This document shows, in pieces, positions 22,639 to 31,787 of a stretch of DNA of 64,000 nucleotides. This DNA is from Siphonodentalium dalli (lineage: Eukaryota; Mollusca; Scaphopoda; Gadilida; Siphonodentaliidae). The stretch is from the NCBI GenBank assembly GCA_032622095.1, contig CP136066.1, forward strand, positions 99,343,319 to 99,407,318, written 5' to 3'. Below the pieces are notes generated by a model, which saw only the letters and a list, made by a program, of their open reading frames with translations, was not told the DNA's origin and made no database searches. Numbering within the stretch: position 1 is the stretch's first letter; the number at the start of each line of letters is the position of its first letter. Made by a program: the position numbers and the translations under genes.

Positions 22639-24424
22639 CGGGGGGGGTATTGGCAGGATTTTTATATTGCGATATTTCAAAATATATATTGCGATACATA
22701 CCAAAATATATTGGTAGTATGCAATTGTCCATGATTTGATATCATGTTGTCTTTGTTCAGATGACGGAACAAGGTTAATTACATTATATCATCATAAATG
22801 TACATGTTAATGGATTATCAAAGATACACCGATAAAACCACTTGACCCTCTACATATCATTCTACTAGTGTAGGTCTATAAAGTATTACAGTATACTATA
22901 AAATGGGTTCATTAACTTCATTTGTCGTAAACCAAATTCCTGCCAAATCCCCACCGCTGCAGTGAAACACAACCTAGTTAACTAATAAGACTATTGAAAG
23001 GAGGTCCGTCAACAGTTTTCTTGGAATATACTGAGTAATTCACTAGTATTTTGTATACACATATTATGTTCAGTTGGACATTATATGGTGAATTTTCTCT
23101 GAAATCGTTGCCTTTCATTAGGTTCAATAATTTACCAATTTTCCGGGTTGTTCACTTTAAAAACCATCATGCACATAATGTGTTTACATTTATCATGTGC
23201 TAATAGTTTTTTTTTTCAAAGGCATTAAATTGAAGTACAGTTGATGCCCATGATTTTTTAACTTAATCATTTACAATTACTGCCCATATACGAGGCCAAG
23301 AGATCTGTGAGTTTTATAGAAATGAACAAAATCGATGAAACAGAAACATTACTGAAGGAGGAAAACATTTCCACATTTGCCCAATTTCAGTAATTCCTAC
23401 TACTGTAAAATCCTTTTAATTAAAACCGATGCCGACGAAATCAAAGCCATTCACAGTATTTAAACTAATAGGTTCAACCCAAGTCCATTAATTATCAAAC
23501 AATTATATTCACTGTGGTTAAACTCTCACCGACTCAAATCGAGATAACTCAGGAATGGGTGGATGTCGGGCACCACAACAGGAGAGATCAAAACAAAAAT
23601 ACACCAAAATAATAAAAAAATTTATGTACACCAATACGCGCAAGCATATTATAAGTTATTGTGGCAGACATGGAGTTTATGTTCATATGAAACAGGCTCC
23701 AAGCCATCAATGTCACACCATGTATCCACCACAATAACGTATATGTTCTGCCGACAGCCCTGGTCATTCTTTGAAATTTGATATTTATTCCGAAGATTGA
23801 TCAGCAGAAAATGTCAAAATCTCCTATTGCTCTCACCATAACATTGTTCAAAGTAAATTATGTCATGAAAAAGAATGAAATGGTTGTCTGTGATTTCCCT
23901 TATGTTGACGACTCGAGAAGTAAACATGGGATATGTTGCTTGGCTCTGACCAATCAACTAAGCAGTTTCTTACTGGAGGCGGAACTTGTGCTCATGTCAC
24001 TTCATCTTATCATCCATAAATTCATGACATTCTATCTCTACATTATGAGTATAGCAACAGGGAGAAGTCTTGTTAGCATTCTCCATCAAGGTAAAATGTA
24101 ATTTTGCTTTAGATATTTTTTTATATTCCTTTATAATAGACAAATAATATACCAAATCTTCCGTTTTGTCTGTTTTATTCACAGTAAGTGGTATTTGAAG
24201 TCTTCAAATCGGGTTTTATAAAATTATGTTGTTGTAATTGACGCCTAGAAGAGATGCCAGTTTAAACACAAACAAATAACTCATTTTATCTTTGTTCATA
24301 GGAAGATGATGATGAAGATGAGCTAATTGATGACACTAAGCACGATGCCGATGGAGAACCGAAAACCAATAAAGATGACGATGATTCTACTGTCAGAAAA
24401 CGAACACCTCATTCTACACAATAA
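9700..24424 (+). CDS. TMX1: Thioredoxin-related transmembrane protein 1 (TMX1), spliced gene, 5' exon(s) missing
   Basis: Seven exons (9700-9815, 12106-12151, 14657-14785, 18186-18231, 19860-19961, 22386-22472, 24302-24424) join in frame across GT-AG introns and give about 215 residues ending at TAA. TMX1 is a type I ER membrane oxidoreductase that makes or reshuffles disulfides in membrane clients. Seen in order: MAPWCPACQ active site (CPAC is the TMX1-type CxxC), the LSGRFFITALPSVYH block with the cis-proline region, a VKDGVFRQYTGVRNLDE strand/helix pair, MSALGMFFRVAMVIR, one hydrophobic span starting at WGCYLIFAIL, a juxtamembrane CCC, a PPPP stretch and an acidic tail ending RKRTPHSTQ. 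The signal peptide and roughly the first 50 residues must lie in an exon that I could not find left of 9700; it is probably outside the window. The assignment rests on collinear similarity to animal TMX1 along its whole visible length. Confidence 0.95.
9992..10166. mobile_element. TTAA-flanked fold-back MITE (piggyBac-like)
   Basis: TTAA at 9988-9991 and 10167-10170 flank CCCTTTCAGTGCCAGG...CTTGGCACTGGAAGG. The arms carry the complementary TATTTCCTTGATCATTTTTC. The sister copy is at 46582-46774. It lies in the first TMX1 intron seen. Confidence 0.82.
10484..10695. mobile_element. TA-flanked long-hairpin MITE, copy 1
   Basis: Ends CAGTAATG/CATTACTG are flanked by TA, as in Tc1/mariner elements. 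Nearly the whole 212 bp is one inverted repeat whose arms run from ATCGACTCCTTAACCACAGC to a GAGAGCTTTCCGATGAATGG centre. Confidence 0.88.
11113..11190 (+). repeat. Short tandem repeat, about 25-bp unit
   Basis: Four imperfect copies of a GTGCTTCAGTGCAAATAATTC-like unit are present. A complementary-looking 'CAAATCATTTGTGCTTCAGC' segment lies near 10950. Confidence 0.6.
11329..11366. repeat. Small hairpin resembling TGCCCCCGAC termini
   Basis: TTATGTCCCCGACC and GGTTGGGGGCATAA are paired across a 9-base loop. The stem sequence equals the ends of the 6919-7632 repeat, as if two termini had been joined with the interior lost. Confidence 0.5.
11612..11824. mobile_element. Long-hairpin MITE, copy 2
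   Basis: This is the same near-palindrome as at 10484-10695. The right end is slightly changed (GGTGGTACTG). It lies in the same TMX1 intron. Confidence 0.85.
12106..12151 (+). CDS. TMX1: TMX1 exon: cis-proline region
   Basis: This 46-bp exon lies between a ttttcag acceptor and a gtaagt donor. It reads GLSGRFFITALPSVYH when joined to its neighbours. ALPSVY is the cis-proline turn that packs against the CxxC in thioredoxin folds. The phase joins both flanking exons exactly. Confidence 0.95.
12558..13302 (-). mobile_element. Non-autonomous Helitron
   Basis: Read on the minus strand it starts 5'-TCTCTATATAAAAGCCAAG, with an A before TC, and ends ...GGCAATCCCTAG followed by T. The 5'-TC, 3'-CTAG, A|T insertion pattern is Helitron-type. 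The interior is repetitive and non-coding. The exact 3' end is less sure than the 5' end. Confidence 0.65.
13690..14116 (+). repeat. CCCGGG minisatellite with mixed 30/34/40-bp periods
   Basis: Twelve copies of a 30-bp block (core TCATGTCCCCGGGAGATGGC) are separated by nothing, GGTT or ACGTTCGGTT, giving steps of 30, 40, 40, 40, 40, 30, 34, 40, 30, 34 and 27. All three forward frames stay open through the array, so long ORFs here are artefacts. It lies in the TMX1 intron before 14657. Confidence 0.92.
14345..14571 (-). mobile_element. TTAA-flanked MITE with TATATAAGAGAAT palindromes
   Basis: TTAA (14341-14344) and CTTAA bound CCTTTCCATGACTGG...CCATGAAAGG. This copy is in reverse orientation relative to most others and has lost one of the two internal palindromes. 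It ends about 85 bp before a TMX1 exon. Confidence 0.75.
14657..14785 (+). CDS. TMX1: TMX1 exon: end of thioredoxin domain
   Basis: The acceptor is ttttttcag and the donor gtatgt. The 129 bp encode VKDGVFRQYTGVRNLDEIVV, then FMQKKQWVTVEPMPWWKHPN and SYQ. This matches the TMX1 stretch that closes the thioredoxin domain and starts the lumenal linker. Both split codons are restored by the neighbouring exons. Confidence 0.95.
15454..15971. mobile_element. Long-hairpin MITE, copy 3, split by a TTAA element
   Basis: The left end CAGTAATGCTCTAA and the right arm to CATTACTG match the family. The left arm lacks most of its sequence (it jumps from ATCGACCTC to the centre). A second element sits at a TTAA within it. 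Confidence 0.82.
15472..15853 (+). mobile_element. TTAA-flanked MITE, GTCGACC subfamily, copy 1
   Basis: TTAA at 15468-15471 and 15854-15857; ends CCCTTTACCCAAC and GTTGGGTAAAGGG. Inside are two palindromes with CCAATGCATTCTCTTATATA arms around CGACCATAGGTCG. A near-identical copy is at 48124-48505. Confidence 0.9.
16139..16290. mobile_element. Single hairpin of the GAATGAGG / GGGTGAATTTAGTG MITE family
   Basis: GCAGAATGAGGTTCCCAGAG and its near complement flank a CACAATGGGCTAGC loop. Outer 'CCTCAGAATATAGTGCTGG' and 'CCAGCACTATATTTTAAGG' pair as terminal repeats. Confidence 0.7.
16528..16782 (-). mobile_element. TTAA-flanked MITE with two TATATAAG palindromes
   Basis: TTAA at 16524-16527 and 16783-16786. 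The interior holds both palindromes (CCCATAGGTAGCC and CCCTATGGGAG centres) separated by an 'ACCTTGATCTTG' spacer. It is non-coding. Confidence 0.85.
16795..17190 (+). repeat. Dispersed repeat 'CGATTTCTTTGAGATTTTC'
   Basis: About 370 bp is shared with 26555-26905 and 62392-62768, and its start recurs at 63961-64000. Conserved words are CTTGATGGCGAA, GTTGCGTCCCGAAT and GGTATGGTCGATTTCTTTGA. At 62392-62768 the ends read TTAAAG...CTTTAA, hinting at short terminal repeats. Confidence 0.75.
17281..18120 (+). repeat. GAAACTTGGTATGAG / GTCCGTCC-type repeat, about four units
   Basis: Tandem degenerate units of roughly 150-200 bp each carry a TTAACTCCAG word, GAAACTTGGTATGAG and a TTTTGTC..TTATGGCCC word. 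It is related to 5972-6612 and ends about 65 bp before the TMX1 exon at 18186. Confidence 0.65.
18186..18231 (+). CDS. TMX1: TMX1 exon: lumenal linker
   Basis: This 46-bp exon after ttttcag and before gtaagt reads QMSALGMFFRVAMVIR once spliced. It matches the hydrophobic lumenal helix ('LMSSMSALFQLSMWIR'-like in vertebrates). It is too short to appear as a long open frame. It sits about 250 bp upstream of a dead LINE insertion in the next intron. Confidence 0.92.
18443..19603 (+). pseudogene. Dead non-LTR retrotransposon reverse transcriptase fragment
   Basis: Conceptual translation gives TPIFKKGDVHLPENYRPVSL, LTDRNHGFRSGHSCVTQLIN, DFSKAFDTVPHRSLLHKLNS, VPQGTVLGPLLFL, VKLFADDCLLYR and TQYLGLTITNTLTWSSHISK. 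These are RT palm motifs including the F-A-D-D catalytic box of the jockey/CR1/L2 broad group. There is a TAA at 18838-18840 and a frameshift near 19035, so it is inactive. It is 5'-truncated (starts inside RT) and ends in a short ATACAG tandem tail, as such elements often do. It lies in a TMX1 intron, same strand as the gene. Confidence 0.9.
19860..19961 (+). CDS. TMX1: TMX1 exon: transmembrane span
   Basis: The 34-codon, phase-0 exon lies between a cttgtttcag acceptor and a gtaggt donor. It reads SFYTMMSETYGIPEWGCYLI then FAILTIITGLLMGL, giving one membrane-spanning helix after the conserved G-x-P-x-W-G motif of TMX1. Confidence 0.95.
19983..20080 (+). repeat. Dispersed repeat 'ATGGATTCTCCCACTCAG'
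   Basis: This shares ATGGATTCTCCCATTCAG, TATACATGGGAATGGTC and CTGGAGGGA words with 30934-31105, 32859-33061 and (reverse) 55005-55090. The 32859 copy is TTAA-flanked. Confidence 0.65.
20170..22385. other. TMX1 intron, nothing recognised
   Basis: AT-rich intronic sequence with no repeat family, RNA gene or coding exon that I recognise. Confidence 0.6.
22386..22472 (+). CDS. TMX1: TMX1 exon: cytosolic juxtamembrane segment
   Basis: The 29-codon exon lies between ccgcag and gtaagg. It reads LLVCCCDQLFPQKPPPPAEM then NSKPGDSKK. Three adjacent cysteines follow directly on the membrane span, where vertebrate TMX1 carries palmitoylated cysteines. The downstream intron opens with a long poly-G tract 130 bp after the donor. 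Confidence 0.93.
22600..22648 (+). repeat. Long poly-G tract
   Basis: A run of about 38 G, one C, then seven G. It lies 128 bp after a TMX1 splice donor. It could form a G-quadruplex in the pre-mRNA; the run length in an assembly is unreliable. Confidence 0.85.
24302..24424 (+). CDS. TMX1: TMX1 terminal exon: acidic tail and stop
   Basis: After the acceptor ttcatag, 40 codons and TAA encode EDDDEDELIDDTKHDADGEP followed by a KTNKDDDDSTVRKRTPHSTQ end. An acidic cytosolic tail of this kind is usual for TMX1; a basic RKR lies near the C-terminus. A two-hairpin MITE begins about 35 bp after the stop, so the 3' UTR is short or includes it. Confidence 0.95.
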   Translation, partial: EDDDEDELIDDTKHDADGEPKTNKDDDDSTVRKRTPHSTQ

Positions 24425-24458
24425 TTATGACATCTGTTATTCTTGAGAGGTTTACATT

Positions 24459-24924
24459 CAGGCCTCAAAATATGGTGCTGGACATTTGCAGAATGGGGCC
24501 CCCAGAGGGATGAATTTAGTGACGCGGCCATGCACAGTGGGTTAGCATAACTAAATTCTCCCTCTGGGGACCTCGTTCTGCTTAGAAAAATCTGCTTTTA
24601 TTATCAAATTAACAATTTTTTAGTTTCTTTGGAAACTTTAGAAAGATTATTGTACTTTTTTTATTTTAGTTTCTCTATACATTGTATCCCCAAATTGGCA
24701 GATGGTACAATGAATAACCAAATTGCCCAATATGTGCACATCAACATCTTCACCACCTGAGAAATTAAATCTGTGTCTATGTCTCCCGTAGCAGATAAGG
24801 CCATACAGAATGAGGTCACCAAAGGATGAATTTGGTGATGCTACCCCACTTTGCGGACCAGTGTCACTAAATTCATCCCTCTGGTGACCTCATTTTGCAA
24901 ATGTCCAGCACCATATTTTGAGGT
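24459..24924. mobile_element. Two-hairpin MITE, complete copy
   Basis: Terminal repeats CCTCAAAATATGGTGCTGGA and TCCAGCACCATATTTTGAGG are inverted. Two internal hairpins (CCCCAGAGGGATGAATTTAG type) flank an AT-rich core with 'CCAAATTGGCAGA'. It begins 35 bp after the TMX1 stop codon. Confidence 0.85.
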
Positions 24925-25148
24925 CTGTTTAGATTGTAAAACAGCAAACTTCAAACTTTAGTTGCTATAGAAATATTCTTGTTATGAAAGCACCTGATGG
25001 TATATCCGCGGGAACGCTCAACTTCTGCTGATAAACCAAACAATCGGGTATCTTTGAGGAAAACAAACTGAGCCATGAGAGTGTGTATGTTGTGTCTTGC
25101 TGGTGATAGCAATGTTATCTGCTTGGCTTGAATGGCTAACTCTGTATA

Positions 25149-25344
25149 CACTAATGCCCTAATTAATCGACTCCTTAACCACAGCAGAATTATGGGTAAT
25201 TTTTCAGGATTTAGTTGGAAATGTGGCTTGTTGCCATTCATCGGAAATCTGATGGATGGCAACAAGCCACATTTCCGACTAAATCCTGAAAAATTACCCA
25301 TAATTCTGCTGTGGTTAAGGAGTCGATTAATTAGGGCATTAGTG
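25149..25344. mobile_element. Long-hairpin MITE, copy 4 (short loop)
   Basis: Ends CACTAATG/CATTAGTG, TA on both sides. The centre is shortened (GGAAATCTGATGGATGGC). Both ends carry the same compensating change from the usual CAGTAATG. Confidence 0.85.
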
Positions 25345-25367
25345 TATAAAGAGTTATACAGACCAAA

Positions 25368-25527
25368 ATTATGGGTAATTTTTCAGGATTTAGTTGGAAA
25401 TGTGGCTTGTTGCCATTCATCGGAAATCCGATGGATGGCAACAAGCCACATTTCCGACTAAATCCTGAAAAATTACCCATAATTCTGCTGTGGTTAAGGA
25501 GTAAATTAATTAGGGCATTTCTGTATA
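25368..25527. mobile_element. Partial long-hairpin MITE, adjacent copy
   Basis: It starts inside the left arm at AATTATGGGTAATTTTTCAGG and runs to the right end CATTTCTG. It is 23 bp from copy 4 and almost identical to it, suggesting a local duplication. Confidence 0.8.
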
Positions 25528-26091
25528 CATCATGTCTATCAAGGTTCACATTATTTAACTCACACTATGACATGAGTTGAACTATATAGAAACTTGTTCT
25601 ACAAGGACAGAATTTTATGTTATATCCAAAAAGTTATACACATAAACTTAATAAGTTTTGAAGTGTACGACAAAATTAATTAATAGGGTTATCATGCATG
25701 CTACAAGTTCGTAGTTGTAGTACAAACTCTAAATAATCAAAAATAGTTTTGACACAACAGTAACAGTAATCACATTAACCAGCTGACCCTTAGTAACTCA
25801 TAGTGACCCAACTTTTAAGTTGTTGCCATTTTACAATCTAAACCTCCACATTATTGCTGTAAATACTCACATCGCAAAATGCCTTTTATCTTTTTATTTA
25901 TTTTTTTACCACATGTTAGCAGGGTTTTCTGTTTTCATTCATATATATGTATATAGCAGAAATCAGTGAGTGCAAGCCTGAAAATAGCACGCAGTCTGAA
26001 TAGATACAAGCACTATTGTAATTCAAGCTGAGTATTGAATATGTCGCTAAAACATGCATTCTGATTGGTCAAGAAATTAAAAAAATTACTA

Positions 26092-26455
26092 ACTTTAGTG
26101 ATACTAGCATAACGGGCTAGTATCACTAAATTCACCCTCTGGGATGACATAGACTCAGATTGAAGTTCCCAAATGGTGAATATTGTGATATACGCATTGG
26201 GAACCTCGATTATACAATGTTTTTTCTGCCAATTTGGGGATATAGAGAAACTAAACTAAAAAAGAAATAGAATATTTGTGAAGAAGTTTCTATCGAAATT
26301 TGATAATAAAGAAACTTTCCAGAGAAGATGAGGCCTAAGCAGAATGAGGTCCCCAGAGGGTGAATTTAGTGATGCTAGCCCGCTATGCGGGATAGCGTCA
26401 CTAAATTCACCCTCTGGGGACCTCATTCTGGAAATGACAGGCACACTAAACTCAG
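26092..26455. mobile_element. Two-hairpin MITE, left-truncated copy
   Basis: It starts within the left hairpin (TTTAGTGATACTAGCATAAC) and continues through the CCAATTTGGGGATATAG core to a complete right hairpin with loop CCCGCTATGCGGG and the right end GGCACACTAAACTCAGGCTT. Confidence 0.75.
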
Positions 26456-26554
26456 GCTTGTACCCAGAGATCTAATGTCGGGCCCTCTCATTCTAGTTTC
26501 AATCCAACTTGCAATCAAAACAAGAGCCATATATGAATTAAAGTGATGTGAAAC

Positions 26555-26905
26555 ACTCCGGTAGGGTGATCAAAGAGAAATTGAAAATAATCTTGCTCAA
26601 AGTAGTTATCTGTAACGAATATTAATCCAAATTGACAATACATACCGTCATTTGTATGTATTAATTAAAATGCAATGTCTCGTGATGGCGAAATCATTTG
26701 TGTTAGATTATCGCCGATAGTTGCGTCCCGAATCGAGATGTAAATATTTACAATTGGGCGTAGTTCAGATGATGTTTTCTATGGAGTGGTGTGGTCGATT
26801 TCTTTGAAATTGTCGGGAATGTTAGTAGAATGCCACATTTTCCAGGTTGGCATAGCGCACGAGCACTAACATCAATTTAACACACCCGAATAAGTCCATA
26901 ATATG
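26555..26905 (+). repeat. Dispersed repeat 'CGATTTCTTTGA', copy 2
   Basis: This matches 62392-62768 from GTGATGTGAAACACTCCGGT to AAGTCCATAATATGTCTTTA. It is moderately diverged. Confidence 0.75.
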
Positions 26906-27329
26906 TCTTTAACATATTTGTTGTCTAGATACTCTTGAGAAATAATTAAACATTTAGATTGTACCACTGAGTATGATAATGTGGTCTATTATCAGGCTTG
27001 CCATGTTAAATGCTTTGAGTATGTGTTTGTTAAATTGCAGAATGCAATCTTAGGCCATAATAATATCATATATTCAGGCAATAAGGTCTCAATTTTGAGA
27101 TGTCTGAGGGATGCTATTTATTTTTATTTTTTCTTAAATTCTGGAAAACATACTCCAGAAACCAGAATATATTAAATTTCGTTGTTCATATCCAATATAT
27201 CTAGCAGAAAATATTGAAACAAATGTGTGACGAGGCTTTTTTTTAAAGAAAATTTCAGTGAGGCGCCTGAATTTTTATTTATTTTGCCTTATTTTTAAAT
27301 CATGAAGTTTTTCTTTCAGGTTTTATAAT

Positions 27330-27560
27330 AAAAATCAATGCATTTATATAGCACATTCCATAGTAAATTAGTTTCAATGCGCTTTACATGATTATTACCC
27401 TGGTCATATAGGGCATTGATTACCCATCCTCACTTACCAGTAGGAGGAAGCAATCCGAGCAACTAAAGAGCACATCAGGATTAGCATACTCACAACGGGT
27501 TACTTTGATAACAGACTAGCCCCTGCGACAGCTGTAGTATGAGGTCGCTCGCCACAGGCA
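27330..27560 (+). repeat. Dispersed repeat 'CAATGCATTTATATAGCAC'
   Basis: AATGCATTTATATAGCACAT, CAATGCGCTTTACA, ATTACCCATCCTCACTTACC and GACAGCTGTAGTATGAGG words resemble a short interspersed repeat I have seen in marine invertebrate DNA. There is only one copy here, so its bounds are approximate. Confidence 0.4.
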
Positions 27561-28256
27561 ACCAACACATCATTAGACGTTTAATGTGTTGAGTTATACA
27601 AGTGGACTATAATGTTCCAGTCTAATTAACGATGTTGTATGCCACTGGGAAAGGGAAATTACCAAAAACAGTGCCAACACAATTCCAGTATTTTTTAACA
27701 TCAATACAGTATTTTGATGTCATGACAGCAAATTTATCCATCTGTATTGCTAAATAAGTTGCATAATATTTCTCATTTCATACCACATTGTAATCCTTAC
27801 ATACGTTTTTGGTTTTACTCCATTGGAAATCTTAGTATTTGTTATTGGGTTATCAGATATATAAGTATTTAACAATATAGGAATTTCCAGATTGCTTTAC
27901 CAATTCAAGCTTATTAAATGTATTGTATTAATTGGACCCAAAACTCGGCATTTGGGTGAAGTTCATATTTTTGTTCCTCTTAGGCCACAACAATATTATA
28001 GCCTGGTTTATGAACATTTAGATTGGAAAAGAGAATTTCACAAGATTTTTGAATACGATAAGTTTTACTCAAATTATTAAAATAAATTTCTTCTCATAAA
28101 ACTGTATAAATAATGTAAAAGGTGAAAGCTATAAGAGACTGCCATAAAATATTTTCTTCCCGGCTGTGACCACATGCTTCATATTTTAATCAACGTGAAC
28201 ACAAACCATTCATGTTAAAAAGTTATATTTATTTACAATATTGAAGAAAATTTTGT

Positions 28257-28282
28257 GGGGGGGGGGGGGGGGGGGGGGGGGG
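28257..28282 (+). repeat. Poly-G tract
   Basis: About 26 G in a row. It is followed by GTCGTAAACCAGGCTATTAAAT, which also occurs at 43903-43925 (TTCGTAAACCAGGCTATTCAAT). Confidence 0.85.
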
Positions 28283-28521
28283 TCGTAAACCAGGCTATTA
28301 AATTGCTGTTGCCATATGAACAAAATGAAATCATTCATGATCCATTCAGGGCTCCAGGCCAATTTTTATGATACCTATTTGACTTCTTATTAAGATTCTA
28401 GTGTATAAAATAACACATCATATTTGGTTTTTACTATCTTTCAGCAAAACAAAGGTAAAAACTGTTTTAATTTATATATTCTGTTGTAACCGGAGATCTA
28501 GAACCCTGAATACATCTTTAA

Positions 28522-28742
28522 CCCTTTCATGATGGATTAAAGATCCTGTGCCAGTGCATTCTCGTACATATGCGAGTCTCACGGTCATAGTGAGCCTCGC
28601 ATTTATAAAATAATGTGCTGGTAGGCAAGTGCATTCTCTTATATATATGCGAGGCTTCCTTTGGGAGACTCGCATATATAAGAGCATGCCTTGAAACAGG
28701 GTTTTTTGTGCAAAATTTTAGGAAGCTCCAGTCATGGAAGGG
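28522..28742 (+). mobile_element. TTAA-flanked MITE with TATATAAG palindromes
   Basis: TTAA at 28518-28521 and 28743-28746; ends CCCTTTCATGATGG and TCATGGAAGGG. The first palindrome is diverged and the second is intact. Confidence 0.85.
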
Positions 28743-28858
28743 TTAAAAATATGGTTTAAAACCACCAGGGAATATGTGCATTCTTGCCAATAGAGAAATA
28801 TTTCAGTATATTCATGTTGTCAAAATAAATTTATATTTTGCCAATTTAAGCCCTATTA

Positions 28859-29856
28859 CAGTAAAACCTCTATACACAGAACATCCTTCCGTTTAGAGAG
28901 GTGTTCAGTTTATAGAAAAATCATCGGAATATATTGCCACTGTTGCCAATACACAAACAATGCATTATTGATTAATGTGACTTTATTGAATAAACTATGG
29001 AATATATTGCCATTAATTAATGTGACTTTATTAAGTAAACTACAAAAATTAACTACAAATATAAATAACGCAGATAGAACACGATATTGATAAACATGAT
29101 TTGTTCCCCTCTTCGTATTTCTGATTGGTCGTAGCTCGTTTTTGGTTGCCAGTGGTGTTATCATCGTGAAGTTGCATTATCTTGTCACACTTTTTGAATA
29201 TGTCGCTGATGGTTGATTTGGAGATGCCAAACTTGATGTTGAGAACTTTGTAGGTCGGATGAGTTGTTGACTGGAGATCTTTAACAATTTTTGTCTTTCT
29301 GGTCTAAATTCAGCTCTGTATGCTGTCATTTTCGTGATGGCTCATTCATTGTGGAAGATCAATTCAAACTGTCATGGTGAAAATATTCAGTGCCATCGTG
29401 TACTTAATGTCTTGTAGCAAATTACATTAGTGTTTGGACAATGGTTGTAAAAACAGAGTCCAACTCAGCACAATAACTGTTGTAAAAACTAACTGCTCTA
29501 ATTCTCTGTGAAGTAACCACTGTTCACTCAATATGTGAAATAAGCATACAGCTATATAATCAGACACTGGTTCAAAGCATTCAGCAAACAATATACTGCT
29601 AATTGAATAAGTACACTGAAACAACAGTACAAAACTACTTTACCTGTGTACACGATCATTCAGTTTCAGGAGGCAAAAATACATGTGTTCGGTCACTATG
29701 AACTAACAAAGCTGTCTGGTGTTCGTACTAGAGCGGTTCTGGTTTACAGAGGTATTTTTAGTGAGAAAGCACTTGGGTGAATTCGGGACTGGACAATACG
29801 TTCGGTGTGGAGAGGGATTTGGTTTATAGAGGGTCCGGTGTGGAGAGGTTTTACTA
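28859..29856 (-). mobile_element. Pogo/Tigger-type element, deletion derivative 3
   Basis: TA-flanked; left CAGTAAAACCTCTATACAC, right GTGGAGAGGTTTTACT(A). On the minus strand, a frameshifted version of the N-terminal HTH region lies at about 29200-29345 (GACCAGAAAGACAAAAATTG...TTTGGCATCTCCAAATCAAC). It is more decayed than the other two copies and does not encode a usable peptide. Confidence 0.82.
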
Positions 29857-29944
29857 TACACACATGGTACTATATATAAGCTAGAGCCAAAATGAGAAGA
29901 GGGCTTTTGCCATTAATAGCCTGTAACACTGGATACATCTTTAA

Positions 29945-30197
29945 CACTTTCATGGCGGGAGCTGTGCAGGTGCAGCATTAAAGACCCTGTGCCAGTGCAT
30001 TCTCTTATATATGCGAGTCTCCCATAGGGAGCCTCAAATTTATGAGAGAATGCACTGGCTTGCTAGGTCAAGGTAAATATTGTCAGGCCATTGTATTCTC
30101 TTATATGCGAGGCTCTCTATGGGAGACTCGCATATATAAGAGAATGCATTGGCACAGGGTTTTTGCAAAATTTCAAGAAGCTCTAGTCATGGAAGGG
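29945..30197 (+). mobile_element. TTAA-type MITE with two TATATAAG palindromes
   Basis: TTAA at the left; the right site has changed to TTAT after GGAAGGG. It carries both palindromes and an ACTGGCTTGCTAGGTCAAGG spacer. Confidence 0.83.
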
Positions 30198-30933
30198 TTA
30201 TGGGATATGCCCTGTTTTATATCATCAACTGCTACTGGCAGACATCTGATCTTGTGTTATGCAGCTGCTCTTGTAAATCTTAACATGCAGGAATTATTTC
30301 TTGATTAAATTCCATAAATATTAAGACAAAATAAAATGGATGCATGTTTTTGGTAAACCGCCCATCTCAAACTCTAGATGTGGTACTCAAAACTAATTTT
30401 CTTCATAGATTTTGGTCTCTTACTTCACTAAAAGTTTTTTATTTTTGTGGATCATTATTGATACTCTAAATGCATGAAAGTTTATCTTTTCAATTTACAC
30501 TCGCCAGTTCTCAGTCTTATTTTGAATATATTATATTTAAATGGATCCATTCCTTAATTTTCTTCATTTTTTACCAATTTCTCATTTCATAGGGGTACTT
30601 TTGCCAGTTAATAAAGCATCTTGCAAAAATAAAATGAAAAATAAATTGAAAAACTGCCCAACTGCCCCAAATTATATTAGCGGAATCACGGCTACAATTT
30701 ATTTTCGGCTTAATTCTAAAGTTTCTCAGGTGCCAGGGAACCTTACAACTTTTTGTTTGTAATGCCTCTTTGTGAAGTAATTGTTTATCATGTATATCCC
30801 AGATGATGGTAAGCGTCATTTATTATGTTTCATTTTATCATCAATAAAGCATATTTTTTATACATTACTTGAAGTTTTACCTTTTTAACACCTGACCATC
30901 TGCATAGGAAGCCCATCTTTTTTTTTTTACAAT

Positions 30934-31105
30934 TTCTATACTAAATGGATTCTCCCACTCACTCATAAAAGTATACATTGGAAGGGTTAATTATTCATCT
31001 GGACTGATAATAATTTCAACAAAGGACCTATGGTGAACTGGCTGTTTGTTGAACTTATTATCTGAACATTTCCTTTTCATCAATGAGTATTTAGCATTGA
31101 AAGGG
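30934..31105 (+). mobile_element. 'ATGGATTCTCCC' repeat, TTAA-ended fragment
   Basis: CTAAATGGATTCTCCCACTC through GCATTGAAAGGG, then TTAA at 31106-31109. The left end is not resolved. Confidence 0.55.
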
Positions 31106-31194
31106 TTAAACATCAGCCCTCTATCAGGACTGGCACAACTAATTCAACTATTAGAGCTATATTCAACTGCAATATTTGAATATGGCTACATGTA

Positions 31195-31405
31195 CAGTAA
31201 TGCTCTAAATAATCGACTCCGTCACAAAAATCAGAATTATGAGTAAATTTTAAGGATTTAGTCGGAAATATGGCTTGTTGCCATTCATCGGAAAGCTCTC
31301 ACAGAGCTTTCCGATGAATGACAACAAGCCATATTTCCACTTAAATCCTGAAAAGTTACCCATAATTCTGCTGTGGTTAAGGAGTCGGGTACTTGGGGCA
31401 TTACT
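31195..31405. mobile_element. Long-hairpin MITE, copy 5
   Basis: TA-flanked CAGTAATG...CATTACTG. The left arm has a small change (CGTCACAAAAATCAG), otherwise a near-complete palindrome. Confidence 0.85.
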
Positions 31406-31787
31406 GTATTGCCATGTGTTGGTAGCCGTCATCCTTCCTTACATTTGGATATTTATGTGGCTATCAGTAAGAAAAATTAGTATTTGTGTGTCTTATTTCC
31501 ACATAACAGCGTTCAAATGAACCCTTAAAAGTTATCTATTTGGCCGAATCAGCCTATTTATTTGAAGTCAATCAAAAGTAGGAAACTATAAGAAGTCTAT
31601 CGATTTAGACATCCGTAATCTGGTGTTCCGACAGTTATATGGTGGACCTGTCAGTTTCTCCTATTCCACTCTTCTTGTTGCTGTACATGTATGTAAGTTT
31701 TTGAGTTTCAATCAGCTACTTCTGCTAAAATTCATACATGTTCTGATTCTATAATCTGAAATTTTATCACTATCAAATACTTGATAG

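Noticed and set aside
22514-22732. Proline-rich minus-strand ORF
   Set aside because: The proline run is only the complement of the poly-G tract in a TMX1 intron.
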